A DNA stretch of 64,000 nt from Muribaculaceae bacterium (lineage in GTDB: Bacteria; Bacteroidota; Bacteroidia; Bacteroidales; Muribaculaceae): positions 1-64,000 of the forward strand of contig JAFLUA010000005.1 in the NCBI GenBank assembly GCA_022508985.1, in the 5' to 3' direction. Made by a program: the position numbers and the translations under genes. The notes below the pieces were generated by a model. The model was not told the DNA's origin, did not search any database, and worked only from the letters and a program-made list of their open reading frames with translations. Numbering within the stretch: position 1 is the first letter of the stretch; every line of letters begins with the position of its first letter. Below are positions 1-8,509 of the stretch, piece by piece.

Positions 1-1615
1 TAGAAGATGGCTTAAACATTATCGCTTCACCATTTCCATCACTGTTCAAGGCGAGCGCCTGCATCGGTGTGTCAAGAGCAAGGAAACGGAAAGGCGAATC
101 TCCAATAGTTATTGCATCGGCTTTATCGTAATTTGTGATAGGAATACGTGAACCAAGCAAATTATTGTTTGGGTCGAGGAGCTGCATTTCGTACTGACCC
201 GGCTGCAGATTTGACGGCAGCGCGAGGGTGATGGTCTGTGCGGTGCCGGATGACAATGAAACCGTATAAGAGTTTTCATTGGCCTCGACACGAGTGTCTG
301 TTCCTGGTTTATAAAACCATTGTTTTATGCGAGTGATGTTGACATTTCCGGTGTTTTCAGCGAACACAGTGAAGCTGCGATTAAGAACCTCTCCATAAAT
401 AAAAGGTGAGGTTGGCTTAAATTCAGAAATAGATACATTGACCTCTGCATCTGTTCCACCCTTGGCCGAGACAACATCGTTATTTTCAACCTTAACCGTC
501 AGATAGCGGTTGTTGTTGAGATTGCAGTACACATTGTAGATTGTATTTGTGTCATCATCAGGCAATTTGAAGAGCGGGCGGAAAGTATAATCACCATCAG
601 TGAGAGCCGATAGATTTAGGTTAAATGAGACTGTGTTTGACGACCTTTTCAACTCGGTTTCCCCATCAGCCCATATCAGCTGCTCGTTTCCTTCCGAGTC
701 AATTGCTTTCACTCCTAAAACAACATTCTTGTTGGTAGCGCTGATGGTAGCTGAAGCGAGGATAAATGAGCCCTCGGAATAGTCAAAGTTCTGGGCCGTA
801 GAGAGAGGTGTGGGCACTTCGGTGCCAGGTGCGTGTATTCCCCTTACAATGGATTGGGAGGAGTTGAGCGACCACACTTTCCCTTGGCTCGGCACGTAGG
901 TCTGAAGGTCAATGAGCGAGAAATATCCGTCGCATTCGCCATACCAGCCCCAGTTCATGTGAAACTCCCCGTCCTTATAGCCGTCGCATATGAAAACATG
1001 ACTTGACGAGCCGTTGCCTCCCATGTAAATCACTGGACGCTTGTGTGCCAGTTCGTCATATATAAGGTTCGACCACTCTTCATGGGTGAAATATTCGCGC
1101 GACACTTGCTTAATGCCATCTTCGGGATAGAGAAACCACTCTCTAAAAGAATTTGAAACACTTCCGAATTGTCCGGCCGATGACGTCAGACCATAGTCCA
1201 TATTTACTGTGACGCCTGTGGCGAACATCAGTTTCGACACCTCTTTGGCCGAGGCATCTTCAGATGTTTCCGTTCGGTCGTAAACGGCTTTCATAAGTTT
1301 GTAGTCAAATGTGTGTTCGGCAAAATTAAATGAAATGTTGCCATGCGCTCCAGTCATATAGGAATAGGTTCCAACCTTCCCTTTTTGGGGATATTGATGA
1401 TAATAAATGAGTTGCGACATCGCAGTTGCCACACATCCCGTTTTGCAATGGTCCTCATTGGTAGTTGGAGTATTATAGAAGAACGGAGCCTGCTGTCCCC
1501 ATTGTGATTTAGTCAATGGCAAAATCTCCTCTCTTTCTATAACTGATGCAACAGCTGATTGACAACCAATCGTCAGCATCAATGAGAGTACAAGAACAGA
1601 AGTTTGTTGTTTCAT
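1..1615 (-). CDS. Secreted C10 family (streptopain-like) cysteine peptidase, 3' end outside the window
   Basis: The frame is open from an ATG at 1615 to the left edge (538 codons, no stop), so the C-terminus is missing. The protein starts with a signal peptide (about residues 1-24, ending AVAS). A papain-like C10 catalytic domain follows: GCVATAMSQL with Cys61 as nucleophile, SSHVFICDGY with His206, then the HMNWGWYGECDGYF segment at 219-232 that closes the active site in streptopain. After about residue 260 come beta-rich, Ig-like stretches typical of Bacteroidetes C10 proteins. Only about 15 residues separate the signal peptide from the catalytic domain, so the long inhibitory propeptide of SpeB is absent. 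The protein is probably surface-exposed or secreted and proteolytic. The family call is firm; the substrate is unknown. Confidence 0.88.
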   Translation of the reverse strand, partial: MKQQTSVLVLSLMLTIGCQSAVASVIEREEILPLTKSQWGQQAPFFYNTPTTNEDHCKTGCVATAMSQLIYYHQYPQKGKVGTYSYMTGAHGNISFNFAEHTFDYKLMKAVYDRTETSEDASAKEVSKLMFATGVTVNMDYGLTSSAGQFGSVSNSFREWFLYPEDGIKQVSREYFTHEEWSNLIYDELAHKRPVIYMGGNGSSSHVFICDGYKDGEFHMNWGWYGECDGYFSLIDLQTYVPSQGKVWSLNSSQSIVRGIHAPGTEVPTPLSTAQNFDYSEGSFILASATISATNKNVVLGVKAIDSEGNEQLIWADGETELKRSSNTVSFNLNLSALTDGDYTFRPLFKLPDDDTNTIYNVYCNLNNNRYLTVKVENNDVVSAKGGTDAEVNVSISEFKPTSPFIYGEVLNRSFTVFAENTGNVNITRIKQWFYKPGTDTRVEANENSYTVSLSSGTAQTITLALPSNLQPGQYEMQLLDPNNNLLGSRIPITNYDKADAITIGDSPFRFLALDTPMQALALNSDGNGEAIMFKPSS

Positions 1616-1917
1616 GTTATAGGTATACATCTATTGTTTAGGTTGTTGTCTTATCATAAAAAAAGCGTGTGAGCCCTAAAAGTCCCAAAAGGGTACTATT
1701 GTGGATAGGTTATGCAAAAATACAAAAATAAATTAGAAATTTAATATATTTTATTATCAGTAGTCTTTGCAACTGCGTTGTGTTTTCCACATACATATGC
1801 AATTGCTCATCCTCAACCAGCCAGATCCTTCTCTCAGAGCAATGAGCAGTATGAGAAACCAGACGTCAGCCAGACTTACCATAATTTACTAAACTACCAC
1901 TCTTTCATTATTGTCTT
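1616..1917. other. Non-coding stretch between two secreted-protein genes
   Basis: About 300 AT-rich bases with no credible coding frame. It contains two overlapping-phase candidate -7 boxes for the C10 peptidase gene (1715-1722 and 1723-1730, reverse strand). An inverted pair TGCTCAT (1804-1810) / ATGAGCA (1842-1848) has a 31-base loop and no T-run, so it does not look like a terminator. CCCT/AGGG short inverted words lie near 1675-1693. No RNA gene was recognised. Confidence 0.5.
1715..1730 (-). promoter_or_regulatory. Candidate twin -7 boxes for the C10 peptidase gene
   Basis: Read on the reverse strand, 1722-1715 and 1730-1723 are both TATTTTTG, matching the Bacteroidetes -7 consensus TAnnTTTG. 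No clear TTG box lies about 20 bases upstream of either, so support is limited. The implied leader to the ATG at 1615 would be about 95-105 bases. Confidence 0.35.
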
Positions 1918-2268
1918 TTAGGCCTGGAAATAATACCATTCCCCACCGTAGTTTACACGGTAATTCATGTATTTTAACTTCTCATTAACATACATGGGAT
2001 ATCCGCCTCTAATTAATTGAGGTTGATAGCCATCTTCTCCATTTACAGAACAACCATCAGATGTCCATCTAATTGATACCGAGCTACCTGCTTTCATGAT
2101 TTGATCACTATTTGCACTTGAGTAAGCAGGTCCAGAATAGATAATTCTTACTTGTTGCGACGATGCTTGAACCTCACTATTAGAGCTTGTAGGATTAGCT
2201 TCTGCAAACGAACCTAACATTCCAAGAGTCAAGGCAATCAGCATAAAATTAAATCTTTTCATACGCAT
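1918..2268 (-). CDS. Small secreted protein of unknown function, next to the C10 peptidase
   Basis: 116 residues. An alternative ATG two codons downstream is equally possible. Residues 1-24 form a classical signal peptide (positive MRMKRF, hydrophobic core, cleavage after SFAEA). The mature part of about 90 residues is rich in Ser, Tyr, Asn and Gly, with two conspicuous Gly-Gly pairs, and ends NYRVNYGGEWYYFQA. I do not recognise the family. It is transcribed in the same direction as, and upstream of, the C10 peptidase gene. Its size, export signal and position resemble the small inhibitors encoded beside C10 peptidases in Bacteroides and Streptococcus, but this is inference from context only. 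Its last 15 residues resemble the C-terminus of the small protein at 12712-13077. Confidence 0.7.
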   Translation of the reverse strand: MRMKRFNFMLIALTLGMLGSFAEANPTSSNSEVQASSQQVRIIYSGPAYSSANSDQIMKAGSSVSIRWTSDGCSVNGEDGYQPQLIRGGYPMYVNEKLKYMNYRVNYGGEWYYFQA

Positions 2269-2302
2269 TGCGATGATTAGTTGACCTTACAGTCCTATCG
2301 GC

Positions 2303-2486
2303 CGGTTCTCAGATACAGAAGCGTGGACTGCATTACCACATCTGCTACTGACGGTCCTGAGAAAACCATGAACGCAAAGATAAGGAAACAGCTGCCCACG
2401 CTATAGCATGAGAACCGTCTTGTTACCTTCTTGCGTTCTTTGAAAATTTCTCAGGTTTTCAGTAGCAAGATAAGCAAAACGCTTCT
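2303..2486. repeat. Compound imperfect inverted repeat carrying divergent promoter-like arms
   Basis: Four words on the left recur inverted and in mirror order on the right: AGAAGCGT (2317-2324) with ACGCTTCT (2479-2486), GCTACTGA (2344-2351) with TCAGTAGC (2459-2466), CCTGAGAAA (2356-2364) with TTTCTCAGG (2447-2455), GAACGCAA (2370-2377) with TTGCGTTC (2431-2438). Their symmetry axis is near 2404. A second nested pairing, CGGTTCTCA (2303-2311) with TGAGAACCG (2409-2417) and GCGTGG (2321-2326) with CCACGC (2396-2401), has its axis near 2360 and competes with the first. The left arm holds an intact reverse -7 box (2375-2382). The right arm holds the same box disrupted by two extra bases (TACCTTCTTG, 2424-2433). 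It may be a duplicated-inverted promoter segment or a small palindromic element. Confidence 0.7.
2375..2382 (-). promoter_or_regulatory. -7 box for the small secreted protein gene
   Basis: On the reverse strand 2382-2375 reads TATCTTTG, a perfect TAnnTTTG. No convincing -33 box lies at the usual spacing. The implied leader of about 100 bases would include the left part of the inverted repeat, so the transcript start may be coupled to a folded 5' region. Confidence 0.5.
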
Positions 2487-2732
2487 TCTTTTATTTAGTA
2501 TGTAGTGTCATTCCGGATTGACGCTACGAATTTACGTATTAATTTTGATATACACTTAATAGTTTGACGATTTTTTTGCGTTCAAAAAGAAGTTGCAGGT
2601 TTGAAGTTGCTGGTTCAACTCAAGACCACGCTTAAACTCAATTTTGAAAACCCTAAAACTGTTTTTTATAAACTTTGTCGCTATTTTTGCACTTGCTTGT
2701 TGAAAGTAGGTATCTACCGAGTGATTTTCAAC

Positions 2733-2765
2733 TTTTTGTCACGATACAATTTTTTTGTAATTTTG
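2733..2765 (+). promoter_or_regulatory. Bacteroidetes-type promoter for the Crp/Fnr-like gene
   Basis: TTTTTG at 2733-2738, 19 bases of spacer, then TAATTTTG at 2758-2765. Both boxes and the spacing match the Bacteroidetes housekeeping promoter. The leader to the ATG at 2810 is about 40 bases. Confidence 0.75.
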
Positions 2766-2809
2766 CGCGTTGAAATATTGTTTTAGGTATATATTGCGAT
2801 TCACCGATT

Positions 2810-3508
2810 ATGATTAAAGCTGCAATTGAAAAGGTAATGAACGAAGATATGGCCGAGATTTGGTCTTTGCTCTCGCCTGACGAGAAGCGCATTGTAGCAG
2901 CCAATCTTCAAATACATAACTTCAAGAAAAATCAGCTGATATATGCTGAGGGCGATGAGCCGGAATTTCTATGGTGTCTTTTTAACGGCAAAGTAAAAAA
3001 GACAAAAGAGGGTGTGGGCGGTCGTGTGCAGATATTGCGTCTGATTCGGCCTGTACAGTACTTTGGCTATCGTGCCTTTTTTGCAGGCGAGCCATATGGG
3101 TCGAGTGCCGCCGTATTCGAGCCATCTACTCTTGCGGCCATTCCGTTAAGCATCGTACGCGACCTTATACAGAACAATATCAACTTGGCCTGGTTTTTCA
3201 TTCACGAATTATCGCGCAACCTCGGTGGCTCCGACACTAAAATCGTAAACCTCACTCAGAAGCATATCCGTGGCCGACTCGCTGAAGCTCTTATTGTGTT
3301 GCTCGATAATTACGGATACGAAGACGATAATTGCACTTTGCGCATATATATGTCGCGCGAAGATCTCGCCAACCTGTCGAATATGACAACATCTAACGCC
3401 ATCAGAACACTATCAACATTCGTCTCCGAAAAGATTTTGATTGTCGACGGCAGGCGCATAAAGATAATTAACGAAGCTCAGCTACGTAAAATCAGCAAAT
3501 TCGGATAG
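2810..3508 (+). CDS. Crp/Fnr family transcription regulator
   Basis: 232 residues, the usual size for the family. Residues about 20-135 form a cyclic-nucleotide-binding-type beta-roll (NQLIYAEGDEPEFLWCLFNG, then VQILRLIRP and FGYRAFFAGEPYGSSAAVFE). A long dimerisation helix (about 120-150) and a C-terminal winged helix-turn-helix (about 165-225, including MSREDLANLSNMTTSNAIR as the recognition region) follow. The four Fe-S cysteines of true Fnr are missing, and the cAMP-contact signature RPAKxSVR is not evident, so the effector cannot be named. It has its own promoter and is convergent with the lptF-like gene. It is probably a global or stress regulator in the cytoplasm; the targets are unknown. 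Confidence 0.85.
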   Translation: MIKAAIEKVMNEDMAEIWSLLSPDEKRIVAANLQIHNFKKNQLIYAEGDEPEFLWCLFNGKVKKTKEGVGGRVQILRLIRPVQYFGYRAFFAGEPYGSSAAVFEPSTLAAIPLSIVRDLIQNNINLAWFFIHELSRNLGGSDTKIVNLTQKHIRGRLAEALIVLLDNYGYEDDNCTLRIYMSREDLANLSNMTTSNAIRTLSTFVSEKILIVDGRRIKIINEAQLRKISKFG

Positions 3509-3531
3509 TTTTTTCTGGGCTTTATCCCATG

Positions 3532-4605
3532 TCATTGCGCCGCTCTGCGATAGAGCACTATGGCAATGACAGTGTATACCATATTAGGAATCCACATGGC
3601 CACAAAAGGCGAGGTAGCGCCCGTCAAGGCAAAGCTTTGCGTAATAGTCATAAACAGTATATAGCTAAAGCTGAGCACAAGGCCTATACCTATATTAAGG
3701 CCCATTCCTCCTTTCTGTTTTTTCACCGAGAGTGTCATGCCTATTAAGGTGAGGATAAAGGCTGCCGCCGTCATGGCATAACGACGCTCATTCTCTACTT
3801 CGAATGTCTTGATATTACCCACACCTCTCATCTTTTGATGCCTTATATACTCTCGCAATTCAGGCGATGTCATCTTCTCGTGGTCTTCTATCGATATCAA
3901 GAAATCGCGGGGCTCGAACGCTATGCTGGTATCACGTTGTCGTCCCTTGGTGATATACTCGCGGTCTTCTCTGAAGTCGCGCTGTACATAATCGTATATT
4001 TGCCACTGGTAGAGAGTATCCCACTTTATGGTTTGAGCTGTCAGACGAGACGTTAGGCGTTTATCCTTATCAAAAGACTCAAGCGAGAATCGGAAACCGG
4101 TTTTGTTTATATTGTCGTAGCGACTCATATAAGCAATCTGTCCCGGCTCGACCATCAACACTATATTAGTGCCATAATCGACCCTCTTATTCTTAACGTA
4201 TGTATTGGTGTAGTCGATGCGCTTTATATTTGCCGGAGGTATTACATAAGCACTTAACACATAAGTACATGCGGCAATAATAGCAGCCGAAACCATATAT
4301 GGCCGCAAGAGCCTTTTGAAACTCATACCCGTCGACAACATAGCGATTATCTCGCTGTTGCCTGCAAGTTTCGACGTAAAAAATATTACGGCGATAAAGG
4401 TGAACAGAGGCGAAAATTGATTGGCAAAAAAGGGCAGGAAGTTAAGAAAATAATCAAATATAGTAGCTTTTAGAGGCGCCTTGATAAACGAGTCGAGCTT
4501 CTCGTTAATGTCAAACATAATCACAATCGCCAGCAAGAGAATTATAGCGAAGATATACGTCCCGAGGAACTTGCGAATTATGTAACGGTCGAGAATCTTG
4601 AACAT
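3532..4605 (-). CDS. LptF/LptG family lipopolysaccharide export permease
   Basis: 357 residues from the ATG at 4605 (MFKILDRYIIRKFLGTYIF). A longer in-frame start at 4659 would overlap tgt by 43 bases and add a non-family N-terminus, so it was rejected. The layout is that of the YjgP/YjgQ family: three N-terminal membrane segments (about 15-35, 50-75, 95-115), a periplasmic beta-jellyroll-like domain (about 120-255) and three C-terminal membrane segments. These proteins form the inner-membrane part of the LptBFG ABC transporter that extracts LPS. The gene starts 11 bases after the tgt stop and is probably cotranscribed. The sequence does not distinguish F from G with certainty. Confidence 0.88.
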   Translation of the reverse strand: MFKILDRYIIRKFLGTYIFAIILLLAIVIMFDINEKLDSFIKAPLKATIFDYFLNFLPFFANQFSPLFTFIAVIFFTSKLAGNSEIIAMLSTGMSFKRLLRPYMVSAAIIAACTYVLSAYVIPPANIKRIDYTNTYVKNKRVDYGTNIVLMVEPGQIAYMSRYDNINKTGFRFSLESFDKDKRLTSRLTAQTIKWDTLYQWQIYDYVQRDFREDREYITKGRQRDTSIAFEPRDFLISIEDHEKMTSPELREYIRHQKMRGVGNIKTFEVENERRYAMTAAAFILTLIGMTLSVKKQKGGMGLNIGIGLVLSFSYILFMTITQSFALTGATSPFVAMWIPNMVYTVIAIVLYRRAAQ

Positions 4606-4616
4606 CACAAATAAAA

Positions 4617-5747
4617 TTACAAACGTCTCCCAAGTCGCTGCACCATTTCGGTTTTCCAATCGTGGAAATCACCGGCAAAAATGTGTCGACGTGCCTCGCC
4701 TACGAGCCAAAGATAGAACGAGAGATTATGGATAGAAGCTATCTGCATAGCGAGTAGCTCATTTGCGATAAAAAGATGTCGCACGTATGCCTTAGAGTAA
4801 ACACGGTCGACAAGGGCGGGGCTATCGGGCCATAGCGGTGAAAAATCATCGGCCCATTTTTGATTTCTCATATTCATGGTGCCTTCGGGCGTGAAAAGCA
4901 TGCCGTTGCGACCGTTGCGAGTGGGCATAACGCAATCCATCATATCCACACCTCGGTCTATCGCCTCAAGAATATTTATGGGTGTCCCTACTCCCATTAA
5001 ATAGCGCGGCTTGTCGGTGGGTAAAACATCATTTACCACCTCTATCATATCATACATAACCTCGGCCGGCTCTCCAACGGCCAGGCCTCCTATAGCGTAG
5101 CCATCGGCACCAAGCGACTTTACGTGCTCGGCCGCCTCACGTCGCATATCGGGATATGTACACCCTTGCACAATGGGGAAATACGACTGGTAGTGGCCAT
5201 ATTTAGGGTCTGTCTCTTTATAGTGTTTCCACCCACGCTCGAGCCACCGTTTCGTCAAATCGAGACTCTTGCGAGTATAAGCGCGGTCGGATGTCCCTGG
5301 CGGACATTCATCGAGGGCCATCATTATATCAGAGCCTATCGAGCGCTGAATATCTACCACATTCTCGGGTGTAAACAGATGTTTCGAGCCATCGATATGG
5401 CTACGGAAGTGCGCTCCGTCTTCAGTTAATTTACGGTTGGCACTAAGGGAGAAAACTTGAAAACCGCCGCTATCGGTAAGTATCGGCTTTTCCCAACCGT
5501 TAAACTTGTGGAGGCCACCGGCTTGCTCTATAATCTCTATGCCTGGGCGCAGATATAGGTGGTAGGTGTTGCCCAAAATGATTTGAGCACGCACCTCATC
5601 GCGTAGTTCATGAGTGTGGACACCCTTAACAGTACCGGCCGTACCCACCGGCATAAAAATCGGAGTTTCGATTAAGCCATGGTCCGTTTCTATTAGGCCG
5701 GCACGTGCCGCACAATCGGTGCTACTATGTTGTAGAGTGAATTTCAT
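4617..5747 (-). CDS. tgt: Queuine/preQ1 tRNA-ribosyltransferase (zinc cysteines apparently absent)
   Basis: 376 residues, full length for bacterial Tgt, which exchanges guanine-34 of GU(N) anticodons for preQ1. Landmarks include TDSGGFQVFSL (about 91-101), SDIMMALDECPP, IVQGCTYPDMRR, YAIGGLAVGEP, and DMMDCVMPTRNGRNGMLF containing the nucleophilic Asp. The C-terminal zinc site of E. coli Tgt (CxCxxC, then His) is not visible: between RNQKWADDFSPL and YSKAYVRHLF the segment reads WPDSPALVDRV, with no cysteine. The downstream IHNLSFYLWL segment is conserved. The fold call is very secure, so the missing ligands look like a real lineage feature. It lies in the rluD-aroE-comEC-tgt-lptF cluster. Confidence 0.95.
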   Translation of the reverse strand: MKFTLQHSSTDCAARAGLIETDHGLIETPIFMPVGTAGTVKGVHTHELRDEVRAQIILGNTYHLYLRPGIEIIEQAGGLHKFNGWEKPILTDSGGFQVFSLSANRKLTEDGAHFRSHIDGSKHLFTPENVVDIQRSIGSDIMMALDECPPGTSDRAYTRKSLDLTKRWLERGWKHYKETDPKYGHYQSYFPIVQGCTYPDMRREAAEHVKSLGADGYAIGGLAVGEPAEVMYDMIEVVNDVLPTDKPRYLMGVGTPINILEAIDRGVDMMDCVMPTRNGRNGMLFTPEGTMNMRNQKWADDFSPLWPDSPALVDRVYSKAYVRHLFIANELLAMQIASIHNLSFYLWLVGEARRHIFAGDFHDWKTEMVQRLGRRL

Positions 5748-5768
5748 ATAACAAAGCGATGCGCAAAG

Positions 5769-7709
5769 TTACTCATTTTGCATGACACGACAAAACGCTC
5801 GTGTACTGATATCGCACACCTCAACCCCGGCCTTGCTGCAGATGAGACGATAAGCCCGTCGACGGCGATAGTCGACATCGGCACCAACAACAACCACCAT
5901 AACATTTTCGCCATCAATATATTGCGACAAGTCATCGCGGAAATAGTGCGTAACAACTAAAAACTCGGCATTTGATATGTCTTCTATTTTAGTATCACTA
6001 TCTAAGATTGCTACAAGTCCCGTCGCGGTGGGAATGAGGCCACGCGCCGCGTCGATTTTAACGTCAGCTCCAAAGGCCTCAAAAAGGTGCGAATAATCGC
6101 TTACGGGCTCCCTTTTGCCTTTTGCCGGAATTGATATAGCCTCGCCAAAGCGAGCTATATGCACGTCACTTCCTCGGCTGTCGCCATCAATAATCAGATA
6201 GGTGTTGCTATCGCGATTTACCATACCTAAGCAGCCCACTATAATTAGCAATACAAGCACAGCTGAGGCGACAAGTCGTTTTCGCACTCCCTGCACGTGT
6301 AGTATATAGGCAATCACCATAATAGCCAACACAATCGCTATAAGAGTGACCAAACTCGGGCTTAAGGTGAACTCATAGTTCTCCGATAGCTCAACGAAGC
6401 CATCAAGTAAACTATTCATAAACCGATATAGAGCATCTATGATTTTGCACAGAAACAACCCGAGGGTTGTGTTGCCTAACATTACAGCAATAATACCACC
6501 AATCATAAAAACCGGAAAGATAAGCGATGCAAAGGCATTTGCCGGTATTGAAAAGAGCGGAATGCGGTGAAACCACACCAGTAGCACCGGCAGAGTTCCG
6601 AGGATAGCCGATAGCGGTGTCGTAAAAAGCGCTACCAAACGATGAGCCCACCGTTTTTTCATAGGTACGGGGTTAAGCTTTTGTCCGAAAAGCAAAAGTC
6701 CGGCTACAGCGCTAAACGATAATTGGAAACCGGCTGAAAACAGATAGTAGGGATTTACGAGTAAGACGAGAAAGAATGCCAGGCATAGCGTATTCGACGG
6801 TTTCGGTTCGCGTTGCATAATTTTTGCCGCATAATAGGCGCTTATCATTATAGATGCTCGTATCACCGACGGCGAAAAGCCCGTAACGAGGGCATACAGC
6901 CACACTACCACCAAAAGTATCAAGTGGCGACGGCGACCGTTTCGGAGCAAGCGCAACGGAAATAGCAACACCGAAAACACGAGTGCAAAAACGGCCGTAT
7001 GAAAACCACTGACACACAGGAGATGCGATAGGCCCGATAGCCTGAATTTCTCCTTAACAACGACATCGGCATCACCGGTTCCTAATGCCGAGGCCACAAG
7101 CAACGACGCGGACTCGGGCGACAAATTGCTCGCATATATTTTTTCTGCTAATCGGTCGCGGATACTACAGAAGCGATATTTCAATTTTGAGCTATGACCT
7201 ACAACTGATATCTTGCCGCTATGTACCACACACACTGCCGATACCCCTTTACTGCGAGATGTCTGCTCCGACATTCTCATATAGGGTATAGCTGCGCGGC
7301 GCCCGAGGGGCTGCAACTCGCCGGCGAAGTCTATAATATCACCGGTATGCACCGCCGGAGATATATCGGTGACGGTGAGAGCTATTTTGAACGACTTGCA
7401 TTCTTCATCGTTTCTCTTGACAACTGTTGCTAAAATATGCTGCGATGCACTCGACAAACGACACTCTTCTGCCACTGCTCTATACTTAGCCGGCGCGAAA
7501 TCACTTACATGGCGAGGCGATATAACGAATGCCCACAACGACATGATGGCGAAGGCTCCAAAAAAAACGGCAGACGAATGGCGTACATCGCGAAAAAGGT
7601 ATAGCACAACAAGCGAGGCCACTACGGCTAAAATCAGCTCTACGGCCGAGGCTGAGGCCACAGCAAGCGTTCCACTTAAAGCAGCGACAGCAAGCAGCAA
7701 CGCCGGCAT
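5769..7709 (-). CDS. ComEC/Rec2-family DNA-uptake channel protein lacking the metallo-beta-lactamase domain
   Basis: 646 residues from the ATG at 7709. A TTG further upstream at 7742 would overlap aroE and is less likely. The N-terminus has several membrane segments and a DUF4131-like soluble part. The Competence domain follows, with its signature GLSHLLCVSGFHTAVFALV and GFSPSVIRASIM, then further membrane helices to about residue 470. The last 150 residues are soluble and contain no HxHxDH metallo-beta-lactamase motif, unlike Bacillus ComEC. The family imports single-stranded DNA across the inner membrane, but many Bacteroidetes members lack a demonstrated role. The gene begins 17 bases after the aroE stop. 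Confidence 0.85.
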   Translation of the reverse strand: MPALLLAVAALSGTLAVASASAVELILAVVASLVVLYLFRDVRHSSAVFFGAFAIMSLWAFVISPRHVSDFAPAKYRAVAEECRLSSASQHILATVVKRNDEECKSFKIALTVTDISPAVHTGDIIDFAGELQPLGRRAAIPYMRMSEQTSRSKGVSAVCVVHSGKISVVGHSSKLKYRFCSIRDRLAEKIYASNLSPESASLLVASALGTGDADVVVKEKFRLSGLSHLLCVSGFHTAVFALVFSVLLFPLRLLRNGRRRHLILLVVVWLYALVTGFSPSVIRASIMISAYYAAKIMQREPKPSNTLCLAFFLVLLVNPYYLFSAGFQLSFSAVAGLLLFGQKLNPVPMKKRWAHRLVALFTTPLSAILGTLPVLLVWFHRIPLFSIPANAFASLIFPVFMIGGIIAVMLGNTTLGLFLCKIIDALYRFMNSLLDGFVELSENYEFTLSPSLVTLIAIVLAIMVIAYILHVQGVRKRLVASAVLVLLIIVGCLGMVNRDSNTYLIIDGDSRGSDVHIARFGEAISIPAKGKREPVSDYSHLFEAFGADVKIDAARGLIPTATGLVAILDSDTKIEDISNAEFLVVTHYFRDDLSQYIDGENVMVVVVGADVDYRRRRAYRLICSKAGVEVCDISTRAFCRVMQNE

Positions 7710-7726
7710 TGTTTTGGGTATTGTCT

Positions 7727-8509
7727 TTATTGCGCTTTCCAAATTTTTAACGAAGCAATAGCTTGTCTATAAAGCATATCGAGGCCATTTTTTACCACTG
7801 CACCGTATGCTGCACTTCTACGCATAAATTCCGTCTCGCTCGGGTTATAAACAAGGTCGTGGCACAAATTATGCTCAGTCAATAATTCATAAGGGAAAGG
7901 AGGATAGCCTGAAATATCGGGGTAGGTGCCAAGAGGGGTGGCATTTATAATCAAGGGGTAATCCTTTAGCACATCGGCAGTTATATCATCGTAGGTGATT
8001 ACCGATTCGGCCACCTTCGACCGTGATACAAAAAGCGCGACAATGTCTAAGCGGCGCAAGGCTTCAGCTACAGCTTTTGAGGCACCGCCGGTGCCGAGTA
8101 TGAGGGCGCCTTTACAAGCTAAAAACTCTACTAACGGGCGCACACTTTCGTAAAAGCCTTCGACATCGGTGTTATGACCCTCAAGAGATACAATATGGCC
8201 ATCCTCAGCGCGGTAGATTTTTACCGTATTGACAGCACCTATCCTCTCAGCCTCAGCCGATATGCGGTCAAGGTAGCTCATTATCGCAATCTTATGTGGC
8301 GCCGTGACATTAAAACCTTTCAACCGCGGATTTTTCGCCAACACCTCATTTAGAGAAGACTCCGAGAGAACAGGCATCGCGAAATTTCCGTAGCTCTCGT
8401 CGCTGCCCGTTTCATCGAAAAGACGCGAAAAAAAAGATTTCGATTGAGAATGGCTCAATGGATATCCTATAAGACCATAATCGGCCGATACAGACTGCTC
8501 TACCATCAT
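7727..8509 (-). CDS. aroE: Shikimate dehydrogenase
   Basis: 260 residues, short for AroE but complete. It starts YGLIGYPLSHSQSKSFF (substrate-binding Ser residues) and has FNVTAPHKIAIMSYLD with the catalytic Lys, HNTDVEGFYESV, the NADP-binding glycine loop GTGGASKAVAEAL (about 135-147), INATPLGTYPD and a C-terminal NGLDMLYRQA. It reduces 3-dehydroshikimate to shikimate with NADPH in aromatic amino-acid biosynthesis. Its start codon overlaps the rluD stop as ATGA, suggesting translational coupling; two adjacent ATG codons (8509 and 8506) are possible starts. Confidence 0.95.
   Translation of the reverse strand: MMVEQSVSADYGLIGYPLSHSQSKSFFSRLFDETGSDESYGNFAMPVLSESSLNEVLAKNPRLKGFNVTAPHKIAIMSYLDRISAEAERIGAVNTVKIYRAEDGHIVSLEGHNTDVEGFYESVRPLVEFLACKGALILGTGGASKAVAEALRRLDIVALFVSRSKVAESVITYDDITADVLKDYPLIINATPLGTYPDISGYPPFPYELLTEHNLCHDLVYNPSETEFMRRSAAYGAVVKNGLDMLYRQAIASLKIWKAQ

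Larger units (their letters stand above)
2269..2809. other. 541-base intergenic region between the small secreted protein and the Crp-like gene
   Basis: It holds the reverse promoter of the 1918-2268 gene, a compound inverted repeat (2303-2486), an imperfect 14-base tandem repeat (2589-2602 and 2603-2616, both beginning GAAGTTGC), and a forward promoter for the Crp-like gene (2733-2765). A 61-codon forward frame at 2601-2786 has biased AT-rich composition, lies over the tandem repeat and promoter, and is not counted as a gene. Confidence 0.6.

Noticed and set aside
1804-1848. Terminator for the small secreted protein gene
   Set aside because: Seven-base arms with a 31-base loop and no U-tract on either strand.
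2601-2786. 61-codon forward open frame
   Set aside because: It overlaps a tandem repeat and a good promoter, has AT-driven composition (Phe/Leu/Lys) and no family-like features.
7710-7742. TTG start for comEC overlapping aroE
   Set aside because: The ATG at 7709 follows the aroE stop by 17 bases and keeps the family N-terminus.
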